Assembly (NCBI GenBank): GCA_037043455.1
Contig: JAWPHD010000006.1
Span: 620,001-684,000 of the forward strand
Direction of reading: 5' to 3'
Source: Cyrtodaria siliqua
Taxonomy: Eukaryota; Mollusca; Bivalvia; Adapedonta; Hiatellidae
Length of the DNA: 64,000 nucleotides
In this document: positions 1-12,771 of the stretch, in pieces
How the letters are laid out: each line of letters opens with the position of its first letter
Numbering within the stretch: position 1 is the stretch's first letter
Notes under the pieces: model-generated
The model's database searches: none
Told to the model about the DNA's origin: nothing
The model's input: only the letters and a program-made list of their open reading frames with translations
Program-made: the position numbers and the translations under genes

Positions 1-1082
1 TGTTTCATTGAGAGAACTATTAAATGATCAAAGTATAGTAATAAGGCCCGCGTTTAAGGGTTCCGTAATTGTGGTAATTAATTCAACAGCGTATGTCGAG
101 AAACTTGAGAAAGATAGGGGTTATATTGACACATATAACGAGATCAAGGAAGACAAAACACAAATAACTAAAAGCAAAGTAAAACGGCTCGTTAATGAGA
201 TGCACAAAAGAGGATCAATCACAAATGATAAGAAATCATATATAATGCAATCCGGTGGGACATCTGGAAAGCTTCTGGGTGATCCAAAACTTCATAAAAC
301 CAATATGCCACGGGGACTATCGTGACTGGCTGATATCACTCGACAGAGAACATGGCTGAAGTGGTGGAAAAATAATTTAATACATATGTAACATCGCTTC
401 CAAGTTACATCAATGATACTGCTGACTTTTTAAATAAAGTAAGCAACATTACTGTCCCACAAAACGCTCTTATGTTTTGTTTTGATGTCAAAGCACTATA
501 TCATAGTGTACCGAGGGAGGAAGCACGCATATCTGTAGAACAAAGCCTTAAACAACAGCGTATATGTGAGCAATCCCACTGAGGAAGTGTTAAGAATGAT
601 GGACATGGTGATGCAAAACAACAGTATCTCTTTTGCGGACAAACACTATATTCAGAAGGAAGAACAGCGATTGGATCAGATCTGGGTATGAGTTATGCAT
701 CCACATACTTTGGTATTTTGGAGAACAAATTGATGGAATCTGCAGTTAATGTACCGTATGCATACATTCGCTATGTAAATGATATGTGGGGAGTGTGGAC
801 GCACGAAGAAGATAATATCGTAAAGTTCTACAAGTTAGCAAATAGTATTCATCCTAGAATACAGATAGAACTCCGCTACCCAGCTGTTCAGCCAGAATTT
901 CTTGACGTTCTAACTTTAGCTAAGGAAAACACAATCAAGGCGAACCTGTATACGAAACCCCCGGACAAACACCTGTATCTTCATAGCTAGTCATCGCACC
1001 CAGATTCAACAAAGCTAGCATTACCATAATGCCTTGGAATAAGAGTCAAATGAGTTTGTTCAGATGAAATCAACTACAACAT
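1..1082 (+). pseudogene. Penelope-like element, RT region, decayed (5' part)
   Basis: This is a relic of a canonical Penelope-like retroelement reverse transcriptase; it enters from the left window edge. Visible in order are an N-terminal block with IVIRPAFKGS (nt ~35-65), DPKLHKT (~280-300), RT motif A as FDVKALYHSV (~480-510), EGRTAIGSDLGMSYAS (~655-705, in a shifted frame) and the motif C region RYVNDMWG (~769-790). It continues through FLDVLTLAKEN and NLYTKPPDKHLYLHS (~895-990). The family normally has YxDD; here the first Asp is Asn (AAT), so the copy would be inactive even without its other damage. Stops and frameshifts break it at about 325, 580, 660, 990 and 1055. The reading can be followed to EINYN at about 1080, where a LINE fragment interrupts it. 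It resumes at about 1601. Family assignment is confident. Confidence 0.85.
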
Positions 1083-1600
1083 GGACTATCATGGGCCTTT
1101 ATATTTAAAGTACTTACATTTTTAAATTCGGAGAAAATTTTATATCATGGATAAAGATTTTATTTAAAAATGCAAAATTGGCCTTTAACCAATGGCGAAA
1201 CGTGTCATTATGTTTCAATATCGGAAGGGGCTGCCGTCAGGGTGACCCCTTGTCAACTTATATTTTTATTTTGTGTACTGAAATAATGACGATTAGAATA
1301 AGAAATAATAAAAAGATTAAAGGTATTACTATAGAGAATGTAGAAATTAAACTTTCGCAATATGCAGATGATACATCTGTCCTTTTGGACAGATCTGATA
1401 CATCTATGAATGATACACTATCAGAACTATTAAAATACTCAAAATACTTTGGTTTAAATATACCTTTTGACAAAACACAAGTTGTATGGATAGGGAGGAA
1501 AAAACACAGTTCAGATACAATCAAAACAAAATGGAAACTTAACCATGTTAACTGGGGAAAAGATAATTTCAAGCTACTAAGAGTATATTTCAACGTCGAC
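1083..1600 (+). pseudogene. LINE (non-LTR) RT fragment nested in the PLE
   Basis: An internal piece of a non-LTR retrotransposon RT. It reads SWAFIFKVL near 1092-1118, then FGENFISWIK, then GRGCRQGDPLSTYIF (about 1220-1265), then QYADDTSVLLD (about 1358-1390, catalytic YADD intact), ending in a KTQVVWIG block and VYFNVDL near 1600. The open frame is uninterrupted from 1178 to 1600. Neither the endonuclease domain nor any 3' tail or poly-A is present, so this is not an ordinary 5'-truncated LINE insertion. Both sides are PLE protein that would be contiguous without it: EINYN on the left, HRKTVFEQLQ on the right. The motif spacing resembles the L1/Tx1-like group, but I cannot assign a clade with certainty. 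Confidence 0.8.
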
Positions 1601-1990
1601 TTGCATAGGAAAACTGTTTTTGAGCAACTTCAGAAAAGCGATTACTACCGAATGTGTGTTGAAAACGAACTTAAAATAGTAGATGCAAAAAAAGAGCCGA
1701 CTTACTTGCGTTTAATGGAGAGAAACGAGCAGGTTCACGTGTTCCTTTGGTAATTACGCTTCCCAGAGCACTACCTGATGTAAGACGCCTATTAAGAAAT
1801 TATCTACCGACTCTGCTTATTTCTGACAGAATGAAACATATATTTACAGAACCATCCATTTTGGCTTACAGAAGCGATACAAACCTGCAAGACATTCTGG
1901 TGAACAAACAGGTTGAACAAACAGGATTAAAAACAACAACAAGAAATAACAGTTTTATTTTAAGCGAAATATGTTTCCTACCTTGACATT
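1601..1990 (+). pseudogene. Penelope-like element, RT thumb/C-terminal part
   Basis: Continuation of the PLE that stops at about 1082. It starts with HRKTVFEQLQKSDYYRM and runs to a short A run near 1687-1693, where a one-base shift is needed to continue as KKRADLLAFNGEKRAGSRV. It then reads VPLVITLPRALPDVRRLL (1740-1800), SDRMKHIF and LAYRSDTNLQDILV (about 1860-1905), which are the usual RT-thumb and linker blocks of Penelope proteins. The GIY-YIG endonuclease that normally follows in canonical PLEs is not visible before the stop at about 1984, so the copy is 3'-truncated or too decayed to read. It gives the right-hand boundary of the nested LINE fragment. Confidence 0.8.
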
Positions 1991-2113
1991 AAGGAATTAA
2001 AAGTAGATAAAAATATTGAACAGGAAATGTAGGATTCACATAACTTAGTCATCTAAAAAGAAAACAACAAGTACGGTGATAAGTAGAATCAAGGTATATC
2101 ACCACACATATAG

Positions 2114-2185
2114 AAGGGTTGACGACAGGGAATGGTCAGTGCAAAAAGGCTGCTGGTGTTTAAGTTAGGTTCTTTGATGGTGAAT
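2114..2185 (-). repeat. Retroelement tail fragment (pLTR-like module)
   Basis: A short decayed copy of the non-coding tail of the RT elements described at 39.3-41.8 kb. The recognisable parts are GGGTTGACGACAGGG, then AATGGTCAGTG, then AAAAAGGCTGCTGG, in the same order as GGGTTGACAATAGGG, GGAACGGTCAGTGG and AAAGGCCACTGGG at 39460-39515. No coding part is attached. Confidence 0.6.
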
Positions 2186-2189
2186 AACC

Positions 2190-5100
2190 TGACGTGTATG
2201 CCCATATTTAGTGGAATCTCAGTGCGGAGATAATTATTGTACTGACATGGGTACATAATTCATAATGTATAATAAAGTCTTGTTTTGGTGTAACCACACA
2301 TGTGAGCATTTTTCTCCCTGATATGTTACGTCCAGTCGTGGTATGGACACGAGCGACATCGGTATAAGGCAAGTGCACAACTGACTATGTGCACCAAACC
2401 CTCACCTATTTTAAATATCATACTTTTTTTCAGATTCGGCTGAGGTTCATTTTACCCTGACATTAGACTAAAAAAAAGCCCCAACAGCTCTCTATAATTA
2501 GTAGACTTACATAAACAACTATATTAAAACCAAAGTCTAGCATAAATAACGTATCAAGCTTTTGAGTTAACAATGTGTAATGACAAAGCAGCTGAACATT
2601 TATTTTGTATCATAAAAATGGTACACTTGGTATGTTTTCTAATATAAATAACACGATATGAAATAATTTTCTTTTGTTTTTATTTCAAAGCAATATAAAA
2701 CGTAATTGCATTTATGACACTAAATAAAATGACGTTATTATCTATCACTGTTTGACGTCCCTGTTTTTGATACCGGCCGTAGCTGTCGCTATATCTTCTT
2801 TATTCTACACTTGAATATGAACAATTAGGTCTCTATTGCACAAAGTACTCCACCCCTCCCCCATTGTAAATTAATTACCCGATTACACTTTAATGCTAGG
2901 TTTGTAAGCGTAGGTAGTGCTTTCAATTTATTGCATCAACAATTTTTAATAATTGATATTTTTAGAAACTGTGATCGTGTATCATAATGTCCCTTATTAA
3001 CCAGTAAGTTGTAAATATGAGGTATCCGGTATTTAGGAAACCTTATATTAACCGCCGGATATATGGACACTTATATTTTAATAGGTAATTACATTAGAAA
3101 CACGTGCTGTTTAAATTAAACAGTATACAAAAGTATGGCACACTGGACACTCCTTTCCAGAAATTTATTTTCGTGTAAATTAAAGATAGACCAGTAATGT
3201 TACTGTAAACCACGTTTTAACAATTGTTTCCCTTGTTGGTTAATATGCAAATATCAAAACTAGTATGGTATTCAAGTAAAGAAATTTACAGTTTCGATAT
3301 ATGACTCATTTCTGATGGCATTGTCAATGACAAATCTGCCGTCAGAACCATTAACAATGCGATTTAATATATCACTCCGAGAATGCATAGCATCTGTTTG
3401 TCGTCTGTCTGAACCATCGATTTGTCATAGACACAAAATAAATTTGTCTTTTAAATGACTATAGTGTTTTTCTCAGAAGTGTAAGTACTTTATATGTAAA
3501 GATTAAAAACTATTTAAAATAACTCGTGTAATACTATGATTTCTTAAACAGCATTATACGAGTTAATTTAAATAGTTTTTAATCTTTACATATAAAGAGT
3601 ATAATAGCCACTGAGAATCCTGGAACAATTACGAAGACTTATACTTGAGTAAATTGATTTACATTATAGTTATAACTATATTGACATCATAATTGAAAGA
3701 GCTCAATTAATCGAAATCTGGATTTGAGATAGCTTAAAGTTACATTTATTCTTTCTGTTTGATCAGTTGCAAACACAATTAATAGGCATTAATCAGTAAC
3801 TTTTCACCTTTGCCATCCGTCACTAATTGTCTCCTTTAATCATTTCTGGTTGCGTTGATGGCGAAACATAAAAGGTGACTGATTACATCTGAAGTTCCGA
3901 TCAATACAGATCATTTACAAATGGAAGTTGAATAGGTAGGAACACGAAATGCATATTAGATAATTAGACTGTCATGGTTTTCACTATTGCCAATAGGATA
4001 GTATGTACACATGCCTGAACTATCCATTTGGTTTAACGAAGGCGTCCGCTCAGACAACACAGTATTATTGGCATTAACCTTTAACATGTTTAAAACAAAC
4101 TTATTTACAGATTATTTTAAAACGGCTTCACACATAGGTACACAACTTAAAATAGTGGGCATAAAACAACATAACAACATGCACATTCACAAAGATTCCA
4201 CCATTGGCTAAACGCGAATTATTATTCCGGGAAAGACAATCGTAAAAGCACTGTACACGCAATGAATCCATAAGAGACCTATTGTGTATAAAAGTAAAAG
4301 CAGAATAACAGCAATTTATATGCAATGTCAATATTCATTGAACGATGCAATTTACGAATCAGTGTAACGTATGTTGATAACATTCATCAACACGAAAAAC
4401 AAACATTTAAACGTTACTAATAATATCGATTCAGAGCATGCACTTTCTGTGGAAAACGAGGTTGTTTTTCAATTTTTGTTTTAGAACATTAGACTTTATA
4501 TACAACACAGTATCATTTTGCTGCATAATAAATCGTTGTTTTTGCAATAAATGTAATGTTATGTTGTCGTTGTTTTTGAAATTGTTCAATGACTTTATGT
4601 TTCAACCTTTTATTGAAATTCTGGAGTTAGAAATATGTGTCTTCTTCAAAGACCTCTAGTGGAAAAAAAATGCGCAGACTTACGATGTTTTTGATGAGTT
4701 TGTATCTAAAGGATACCAAGAAGCTATAATATTCATTTAAACAAAATCTCAGCACTACGTCGTTACAACGTCTTTAAATTCGCATCACATTATTTGTAGC
4801 GAGAACGCGTTACAGCCGAATATCATTAAATCAGCGAACGACTATGTAGTTTTTACTTTAATGAATTCGTTTGACTTCGATAAACTCGTTGGTAAATCGA
4901 CAGTATACTCGACAAAGCTTGGTAACGAGAGGGTGGCAGCGTAACAAGTTTAGTTGTCTGTGACCAACATGCATATTTATCCCATTTTGTTGAGGTAATT
5001 ATTTCCAACAACCTCTTTTATTATGATTAAGTTTTGTAAAAGTATTGATTTACGCAACTGCACACAATCCGTGAAGTAAATTTAGCCTTTCGTTGCGTTG

Positions 5101-5503
5101 GCCAACTTTATGCAGGAAGTCTCTTAATATTATATGTATATATAATATATTTATTCACCTCTTGAAAAGCAATTAACTCAATGAATATGCGCAGACAGAG
5201 TGCCTTATCAGTCATTTTGTAATCATGACAAATAGTTGGTCCCGACAGATGAAATACAGAAAACGCTCGGATCAGGAAAGGATCATCCTAAAATACGATT
5301 GGCACTATTTATTCTCGGAGATATATGGCGTATGAATAATGGTTCTGACTTCCGATTTGTCATTGTGTATGAACATTAGGAGCTGTATTTATTGATATTG
5401 ATTTAAATGTTCGAGTGATTGGCTTTAAATATAACTTTGTCTATTTATACATTTGCCAACAAAGCCGTACGCAAAATATACTAACTATATATATCAATAT
5501 AGA
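2190..5503. other. No gene recognised; one hairpin at 3486-3601
   Basis: This 3.3-kb AT-rich stretch contains only short open frames (66-73 codons at 4011-4211 and 4438-4659) without recognisable motifs. I see no splice-like exon series, tRNA or terminal-repeat element apart from the small inverted repeat listed separately. Confidence 0.6.
3486..3601. repeat. Small foldback element with near-perfect inverted repeats
   Basis: The arms at about 3488-3536 and 3552-3598 are reverse complements. The left arm begins CTTTATATGTAAAGATTAAA; the right arm ends TTTAATCTTTACATATAAAG. The loop is only about 15 bases. TA occurs just outside each end, which would suit a miniature TA-targeting MITE, but the right end carries two extra bases, so the target duplication is uncertain. 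Confidence 0.7.
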
Positions 5504-5745
5504 TATAAAAATCGAACGGGAAAAGCAGCATTAAAGGACGACGACAGTCAACCACAAACACACTCAGAAACAAAGAACAAATTTAAAGATGAATAAAAGT
5601 TCAAATAGGACATCACAAACCCAAACGGTAGTGGCAAAAAGGCCGCTGGGGGTTTAAACCAGGTTCTTGGGTGCACCAAACCTCACACTTACCCTACCGT
5701 CAACCCAATAAAACGAGTATTACTGAACAAGAATTAGCATGGCCA
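5504..5745 (-). repeat. Tail-only copy of the RT element family (type A)
   Basis: The minus-strand 3' end is at about 5504 (plus-strand ATAAAAATCGAACGGGAAAA). The copy carries the GACAGTCAACCACAAACAC block, then GGGGGTTTAAACCAGGTTCT and GTGCACCAAACCTCACACTT, matching 39327-39590. No RT coding sequence is attached, so it is a heavily 5'-truncated retroposed copy. It belongs to the subtype with the AACAAATTTAAAGATGAATA segment, also seen at 14183 and 37172. Confidence 0.75.
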
Positions 5746-7822
5746 ACATATCCGTATCTTGCCCCCTGCGGCGTACCAATCAAGGGATTTTTCCCACCGC
5801 TGTTGTAAATGAACAAAATGATGTGTACTTTTTTAGATGATTAAATTTGAAATTATTAATTACGTGAATTCATTTTGGCCGTGTCATTGACTCACGGACT
5901 GAAAACCGAGGGACATAGGACGTATCCAACGATTGATAACATAACCAATGTAAATTTACTTTAATAATGACCCTGTGATTAAATCCAATTGACCTTCACT
6001 GTGTCATATGGTCACTGTATATGTTCACTGAATAATAAAGGATAAAACAATTCTCCTCAGACTTAAACAATTTGGTGAGCTCTTACATTTGACGTGCGTG
6101 GATCACAATGTTTGGTTGCTTAAATATATGTGGCTATTGTCCTTGTCTTAAGGGCTATCGAAATTATTGGGGCAAATCAGAAATCCTCTTAGATACTAGT
6201 ATTTGTTTAGTAACCGACATAACATTCTAAGCATCAAATATTCAGCGAATATCTAGATAAAGAGAGTTTTAATGGATCATGCTTTCAGACTGCATTAGAC
6301 TAGAGTGTTACCTAGCGACAGCATAGCAAACATAATTGCGTGTGACCGATCTCTGGGGTATCATTGGAAATCTGACGTGCTTTAATTGACTATGTAATTT
6401 ATTCGTACTAGGAAGTGGCAGTATGTTTGCAGATACATGATTTATACTTCCGAATATGCTGACCGGGACTGAATGTAGCTCTTAGCTGTGTCAGGATTCA
6501 GTCGTTGAACCTCTTAAAAGCTTGTTTTGAATAGCTGCTGGTCTCACACCTATATTACCTTCCTTGAAAACACGCGGAGAAAAAAGGTATTGGCCTTTCT
6601 GAATACTATAAAGCAATAACAAGGTAAGGACATATTACTAAAACTAAAGGGAAAATACATAACTGTTTCTAGAAAGTTGCAGACAAAACAGAAACATCAA
6701 TTCGTCGAAACGCGAGAGTGATTATCAGGAATACAAGAAGATAATTATGTACAACGACATAAACTGATTGCAGAAATAATATTTATGACAGTTTGTGTAC
6801 ATAGTAAATGCGATGATCACTTACCAACAAAGCATTGTCCATGACAAGTGCAAACACAATATGGGCACGCATTTAGGCATTGCTAAGTGACTGTCTGTCG
6901 ATAGATTAACAAACAGAATCAGACCATTATAGGGAGCAGAATAATTTTGACGTACGTGTTGTTAGATTGTCCTAAATTTGATAAAATAACGTATCAGTAT
7001 CATGTGTATTATTAACATTCTGAAGGAATCAAAGAATTCGATTATATACATATTATATACATATTATAAAAAATCGTACATTAATTGCATACATAAGTAA
7101 TATTGATTGTTATTTAGTGTGTATTGCTATTAATTGAACGGTATGACGGGTGATGGCATGGCTCCCACATACTCATACACCTATGATGAGGAAAACAAAT
7201 GGATTTCTTTACAATACTAAATAAACAATCGTGCATATACAACTGATCTCGGACAAGGTTACATTTAATTAACTGCAAACGCAATTTGCATCATCTAATT
7301 TAATTAGTGTGGCTTTTAAAAATGTCCAGGTTATCGATGTGTCCTTTAAATTTATTGACCAACCAATGCAATGATAAGTTAATGAAAGTAATAGATGGCA
7401 TTTTGTCTACTATTATAAATGATTATTTATTAGAAACTGTGCTTTAACTTTTTCTGTAGTTAGTTCCAATTTTTTTCGTTCATTTTAAAAGATGTAATGC
7501 TAACATTGCATGAACTATTTGTTGTCCTCATATTAATTCCTTTTTGTAATTTTAATATTAACAATAACTACACTTAAAAAATAAAACAGTCTGACCAAAC
7601 TTACATTTAATGTCTATCAGACGCAGGGTTATTTTGTCTCATAAAAAGGTATCATTTCATATAGAGATTTACGGTTTTGAGGAGAACATGTGGCTATAAT
7701 TAAGTTCCTCGATGTGTATTTTAAAATCTTCTAATTATATACATGATCATCCTTGTGTGTTACCCCTATACTCAACCCTGTACACGTGTTTGTTGCCACA
7801 CACTTTGTTGTCATGACAAAGT
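5746..7822. other. No gene or known repeat recognised
   Basis: AT-rich sequence with no open frame long enough to interpret, no paired inverted repeats of note and no match to the repeat families seen elsewhere in the window. Confidence 0.5.
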
Positions 7823-8105
7823 ATTAACTTTCATATCCCATCCAACCCCTTCTCTAAGAAGCGAAAACGGGGTTGACTAGGGTATGAAATAAAGCCTTAA
7901 TTTCGGCTTAAAAATTGGCATACTGTAACACTTAAACATTTAATAAGTAATAGGTAATTTTCAACAGGTTATCGCATTTTTCGAGTAAAAAAAGGTGTTT
8001 TATACGTGTTTTATTTTCGAAATGTCCGTTATAAAATCCTACAAATATAAGCTTTCACATCGCTTAATGGAATTAAGGCTTGACCACGTAATGTTGAATA
8101 CATAC
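7823..8105 (+). repeat. Dispersed ~280-bp repeat with internal palindrome, copy 1
   Basis: The same sequence occurs in reverse orientation at about 26782-27046. Shared blocks include TTAACTTTCATA, CAACCCC and GGGGTT, a GGTATGAAATAAA block, AGGTTATCGCATTTT, and CGCTTAATGGAA at the far end. The start is itself palindromic: CTTTCATATCCC pairs with GGGTATGAAATAAAG. No coding capacity is visible. It is probably a non-autonomous element or an old duplicated fragment. Confidence 0.65.
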
Positions 8106-9194
8106 GTCTAGACACATATATTCAGACGCAGCATTTGAGGCAACACATGTGATTGGTGATTAGTTGAATGACTGCGTTTTGTAAGTGCTGCATTTCCCGT
8201 TTGACTTCAACAATACTATTACGAACCAGTTAATAACAGTAACCTCAAAATCGTCTCTATTCTGTTTAAAGGAAAATATGTTTGTTAGTTAAATGGGAAC
8301 ATATACAGATCGTGCACGTTTACGTTGTATGTCATTATCATGAACCGCATTGGGAATAACTGACAGTTTATTCCAATCGCCATTAGCATGACATGGCATG
8401 ATACACCATATTAATTTACTGAACAATACAAAAACGAAAACAAAAAATCACGCAAATGGCAAAAGCATTTGGTAATTGCGTTGAAATTGATTGACAGACG
8501 CAAATGTACATGTTTATTTGATACAAATAACAATCTGTCAAAGCGTATTAGTTAGATAAAAATATGATTTTAAACATTATGAATCTATAGGAATAATTCA
8601 TTATACTGCATTGTCACTACATCGTTAAAGAGAAACTAATCTCTTACCCGATGACTGTACATCCATGCTGAGTATTTTCTTGCGAATATTTTCATAAACA
8701 GTATAAAAATGCAAACATTTTAATGTCTTATTGACAGCAGTAACTCGTTGAACCAAAGTAATGAATAAGTAGCAGTACGTTAATTTATTACATTTCTATT
8801 ATTGAAAGAATGGGATTGATCAGTGGAAGAATGCTCTACTTTATGAAAACAAAACAAAAACAGCACGATAACAACTGTACTAAATTCCTTATTGTTTTTA
8901 AAACAATAATAAAACCAAAACACAATGTGCGAATAACCTGCTTTCATCTTTTAATATGTTAAATACATCCAAAAGCTTTATTGTGTGGACCTCATGGTGT
9001 GATACAAAGCTGAATAACACCATATTCTCAAATGCAAGAAGCTGGAAAATGTCCTTATTTCATTTGTCTTACGAACACACAATTCGTGACGCTCGATATT
9101 CTAACATTTACATTGACAAATAAACAGAAGCTATGTAAGGAAAGAGTGTCAATGTTAGTATTACCTTACACGAGTTAATGTTAGGATGTATTCT
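8106..9194. other. No gene recognised
   Basis: AT-rich DNA with no interpretable open frame, RNA gene or repeat boundary. Confidence 0.5.
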
Positions 9195-9199
9195 GGCTC

Positions 9200-9245
9200 T
9201 CAACCCTCTCCCCCTCCCCCTCCACCACCCCCCCCCCCACCCCAC
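9200..9245. repeat. C-rich low-complexity tract
   Basis: Runs of C with occasional T and A form a pyrimidine tract in otherwise AT-rich sequence. The proline-rich open frames over it (9178-9375 and 9186-9485) are explained by the low complexity and are not called as genes. Confidence 0.85.
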
Positions 9246-9489
9246 TCACCCAAATATAAAAGCCTTAAATCTGATCTTCACAGTAGTCGAATGCTACTGT
9301 ATTCCAACAGAAGTTGTGTTGAAATATTGCGCAATATCACCACATTTGACAGAGGTGCCCGAGACATGCCGATAAGAACATTGTTTATTGGTAGATATTT
9401 CGAAAATCGTTCATGGCATTATATTACAGAGTCCCTAATTGTAGTCGAGCATATACAAACACTTGTTTGTCACTCCATTTGGTAAATTA

Positions 9490-11035
9490 CTACATTGTAG
9501 TTGCGCTGAAAAATCATTTAAGATCTGAAAGAGTATGTAAATACGGAATAGAAATTCCTTTCACGTACTTATTTAATAATAAAAAATAGACTTTTTTGTT
9601 GTATCAACGCTACATCAGATGGTTCTCCGCAGACATATTTTGTATGTCGCGACAGACCTGCGTCCGACAAATTTAAGTTTTAATAGCACTTAAAGCATAT
9701 GAATATTTAGTTTGATATATTTTAATTACTCAGCCAAATACAAGTCGTTTGAGCACCATATACTGGGAACTGCACACATTTAAAGTATCTTCTGGCTTTG
9801 TATGAACTTTCTCCGATTGACCTTTGTTTTTCCAACCAGACATCTTCCCATGAACAGTTATCACAATGTTCAGAACAACTGTTTTACTTCATTAGAATAA
9901 CTCATCTGGTTAGTATTTCCATCGAATACCACGCCACCATATCCAAAATGAGTAACAATCTAATACTTAAGGGTGGTAACTGGTTTTCTGCTAATAACAG
10001 ACTGAATTTTAAATACATGACTTCTTTTAAAATTAGTATGTTTTAGATTTTTTTATTAGCTCTTGTATTATATGTTTATGCATGAATAACAACACTATTT
10101 GATTGATTGTGACTCTTTTCCATTTCACAATGGATTCTGAAACGTTGTTACTGGTGAACATGACTGCAAATAGGAAAGACGCACTGACTTTGTTTATAAC
10201 CGCATACATTTATTAAACATCTTACATTCAAACACGAAAAAGTATACAATATATCATATATCTTTAAAAATATTCATACCATAATAGTATATCATTTAAT
10301 ATTACGGAATCTATATGCATATTCCGCATATTATGTTGAAATAACTATTTGATATCAAAATTATTTAACGTTGATATTACATAGAGAATAATAAATGAGT
10401 ATTTTCATATCACACCCTATATCAGGCCCTCAACTCATATCAGCCCTCGAGCTTAAGATGTGATATGAAAAGTACCCTTTATCTTATTCTATTGATCATA
10501 TACTTCAGCTTTGTTGAAATGTCAGTGACTAAGCTGCTTTCCGGGGAGAATTAAAATAATGTTATTAATATTAATAGATATTGTCCATTCCGATGTGTTC
10601 ATGTCTGTCGCGTAAGTGGTACACACAATTTAGTTGTTTTTTTCAAAACTTAATTGAAAATGAATGCCATTGAATATGATTTTTTCTTATCAATAAAATG
10701 GACAAACGTGAGTATTTCATCCACGGATAATGAGTATATAGCCAATAAGCTGGCATGAAAACTGGATGGAAGTGTAATATAGCTGACCTACATAAGGTTC
10801 AAGAACATGTGTGGAGCATGTATGACCATTCGAACTGACCAGGGCACAACAATTAAACATAAGTGTTGGCTACTGAAATGCACCTACGAAAAAGTCGGAC
10901 ACTGCACTTATACAAATTGGGGATTGGGGATGGGGTTATCTTGTTATTTGAACAATGGAAGGTTGTATACAGGCATATCATTTTATGAGTAGTTTAATTA
11001 CGTTGTTTGTTCAGAGACCCAGGATTGACCACTTC
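9490..11035. other. No gene recognised; a palindromic motif near 10395-10475
   Basis: Short open frames (82 codons at 9798, 61 codons at 10807) have no recognisable domain. Around 10395-10475 GAGTATTTTCATATCACA pairs with TGTGATATGAAAAGTACC about 45 bases downstream. Nothing else stands out. Confidence 0.5.
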
Positions 11036-11360
11036 CTCTTAAAGGGGTTGATGCACTATTTTCAAACACGATTTATTAAAAAAGGCTTTGAACATCTTGA
11101 AAAAAGCTGAAAGAATTATCAAAATGTCATGAAAAATAAAGGACATTTGACCTATTGAAAATGTGCAAAGAACATAAATGGAGGTGGCCATCTTTGAACG
11201 ATGACGTCATCGCGCATTTTTACCATATATGGCATATTGACAAAATGCGTTTTAAAGCAAATAAAATCACTTCAAATGGATTAAAAATAAATATACTTAG
11301 TAGCTATCATTATGTTTATGTGTATGCATGTAAGGACATGCAATAATGACAAAAAAGGAA
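11036..11360 (+). mobile_element. Relic of the TTAA-flanked foldback family
   Basis: It begins TTAAAGGGG like the ends of the element at 20716-21258. It shares the block TTACCATATATGG, the following (G)AATATTGA-like and TTTAAAGCAAA-like segments, and CACTTCAAATGGA with the left arm of that element (20870-20960). The second arm is not clearly preserved. The 63-codon frame at 11155-11346 lies inside it and is treated as fortuitous. Confidence 0.5.
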
Positions 11361-11840
11361 TATATATATAGTAACTATCGAAAAGAAAAACATTTAGTAT
11401 TTTGGTAGATTTTACATAGATTTTTACCCGGCTAAAAACGTAATGAAAAAGGTAAAGATGAAGATATATCTATATATGTATAAATTAATTAATATTAAGT
11501 ATATCTAGTATTTGTTACATTCTGTTTAGATAATTAAGGAAGCTAGGTTTTACTAAAAGTAAAATAATTGCGATCAAACAAATTAATAAAGTGTTTAATT
11601 ATACTAATAACTTGTTTGAAACATCAAAAGCAGAATACTTTGGGACATGTTATACACATTGTTTTGATCATTTAACTTATTAACTTATTTTAAAATGAAA
11701 AAATAAGACTTGTTTGTAAACCACTCAAAAATAAGAGCAATGTTCATTTAGATAATGAAACTAATGTCTATGGTTGATAGGATCATAGACTAGAGTTGAA
11801 ACTCGATTAATCTGTTATTAATGTAAAGAAAGGTAAAAAT

Positions 11841-12570
11841 GAGATATAGGGTCCTATAGAAACCACAGCGTCCGAACGCAATGGCATCGAAGGTCCGCAC
11901 TGTACTGCAAACAAGGACTTGAAAATACAATGAAAGAGACAAAAAACAACAGAAAGGGTGGTGAAGACAGGTTTACCGACTTGGAACGGTCAGTAGGCAA
12001 TAAGGCCTACTTGCTAGCTTGAATCGATTTTATATGCGCACAATCCTCGCTATTATCCTGTCTTCAACGCCCAAATAGACAAGACAGTGTAAACAAAACT
12101 ACTAGGAATTCTCTAACAATAAAGTCCACATCCTGAGAAACTAACTAAAGAAACACATACAAAATAATTAACATCTCAGGATGTACCCAGAATCGTACTG
12201 AACAACCATAGTAGTTGCAGCTAAAGAGAAAACCAATCTAGGGTACGACCAGAAAATCCGAGGGACGAACGCTCATGCACCCACCTCCCTTAGTTGGGTT
12301 TTTAGTAGGTACACTCATAGAGTCCCAAGAGGTAGTCCAGTCATCGCATAAGTGAAAAGTGAAGCGTAATGACTGTCTGTAGAGGGGCCAATCACTAAAC
12401 ATAAAGTGCGCTGTAAAACCAAAGAGTTATATCCTTTTCTGACGAACTTCCTGATTAAATTTGTAAAGCGGTCAGGAAACCCGTCAGACCCCTTTAACTT
12501 TCGAAGTTTATCCCATCTGCATAAAATGAGGGTTGTGATATGCCTAGTCGCAGAAGTGTCTTAAAGCTAC
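11841..12570 (-). pseudogene. 5'-truncated RT element (type B): RT C-terminus plus tail
   Basis: Reading the minus strand from about 12570 gives LLRLGISQPSFYADGI, then after damage RKFVRKGYNS and LQRTLCLV (12400-12490), matching the C-terminal part of the RT at 39825-40478 (LLRQGLSQPDFYGD, FIKRGYDPIILQRTACLV). The coding end is followed by about 550 bp of non-coding tail. The tail contains GGTGAAGACAGG, GGAACGGTCAGTAGG and CCTAGATTGG-type blocks and ends at plus-strand AATGAGATATAGGGTCCTAT near 11845. The same tail end occurs at 24733 and 56045, defining a subfamily distinct from the tails ending near CGGACAGGG. Stops and indels make it non-functional. Confidence 0.75.
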
Positions 12571-12771
12571 AGAGTCCCTATATCAATCGATTTCTTCTTT
12601 GTAGGCGTGACTTTATTTGTAACTTCATGTTCACCAGCTCATGTCGAAATCGGGTATTTAAGCGAGCAAATATAGCGCAAAAAATCATTTACTGTATATA
12701 CATCGACCAGTGCACATCTTACCTAAACACAGGTAACAGTAATTTTTACAGAAAAAAAAAAGTTAGCTTCT

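Noticed and set aside
9178..9485. Proline-rich frames of 65 and 99 codons
   Set aside because: They arise from the C-rich tract at 9200-9245; the downstream part has no recognisable motif.
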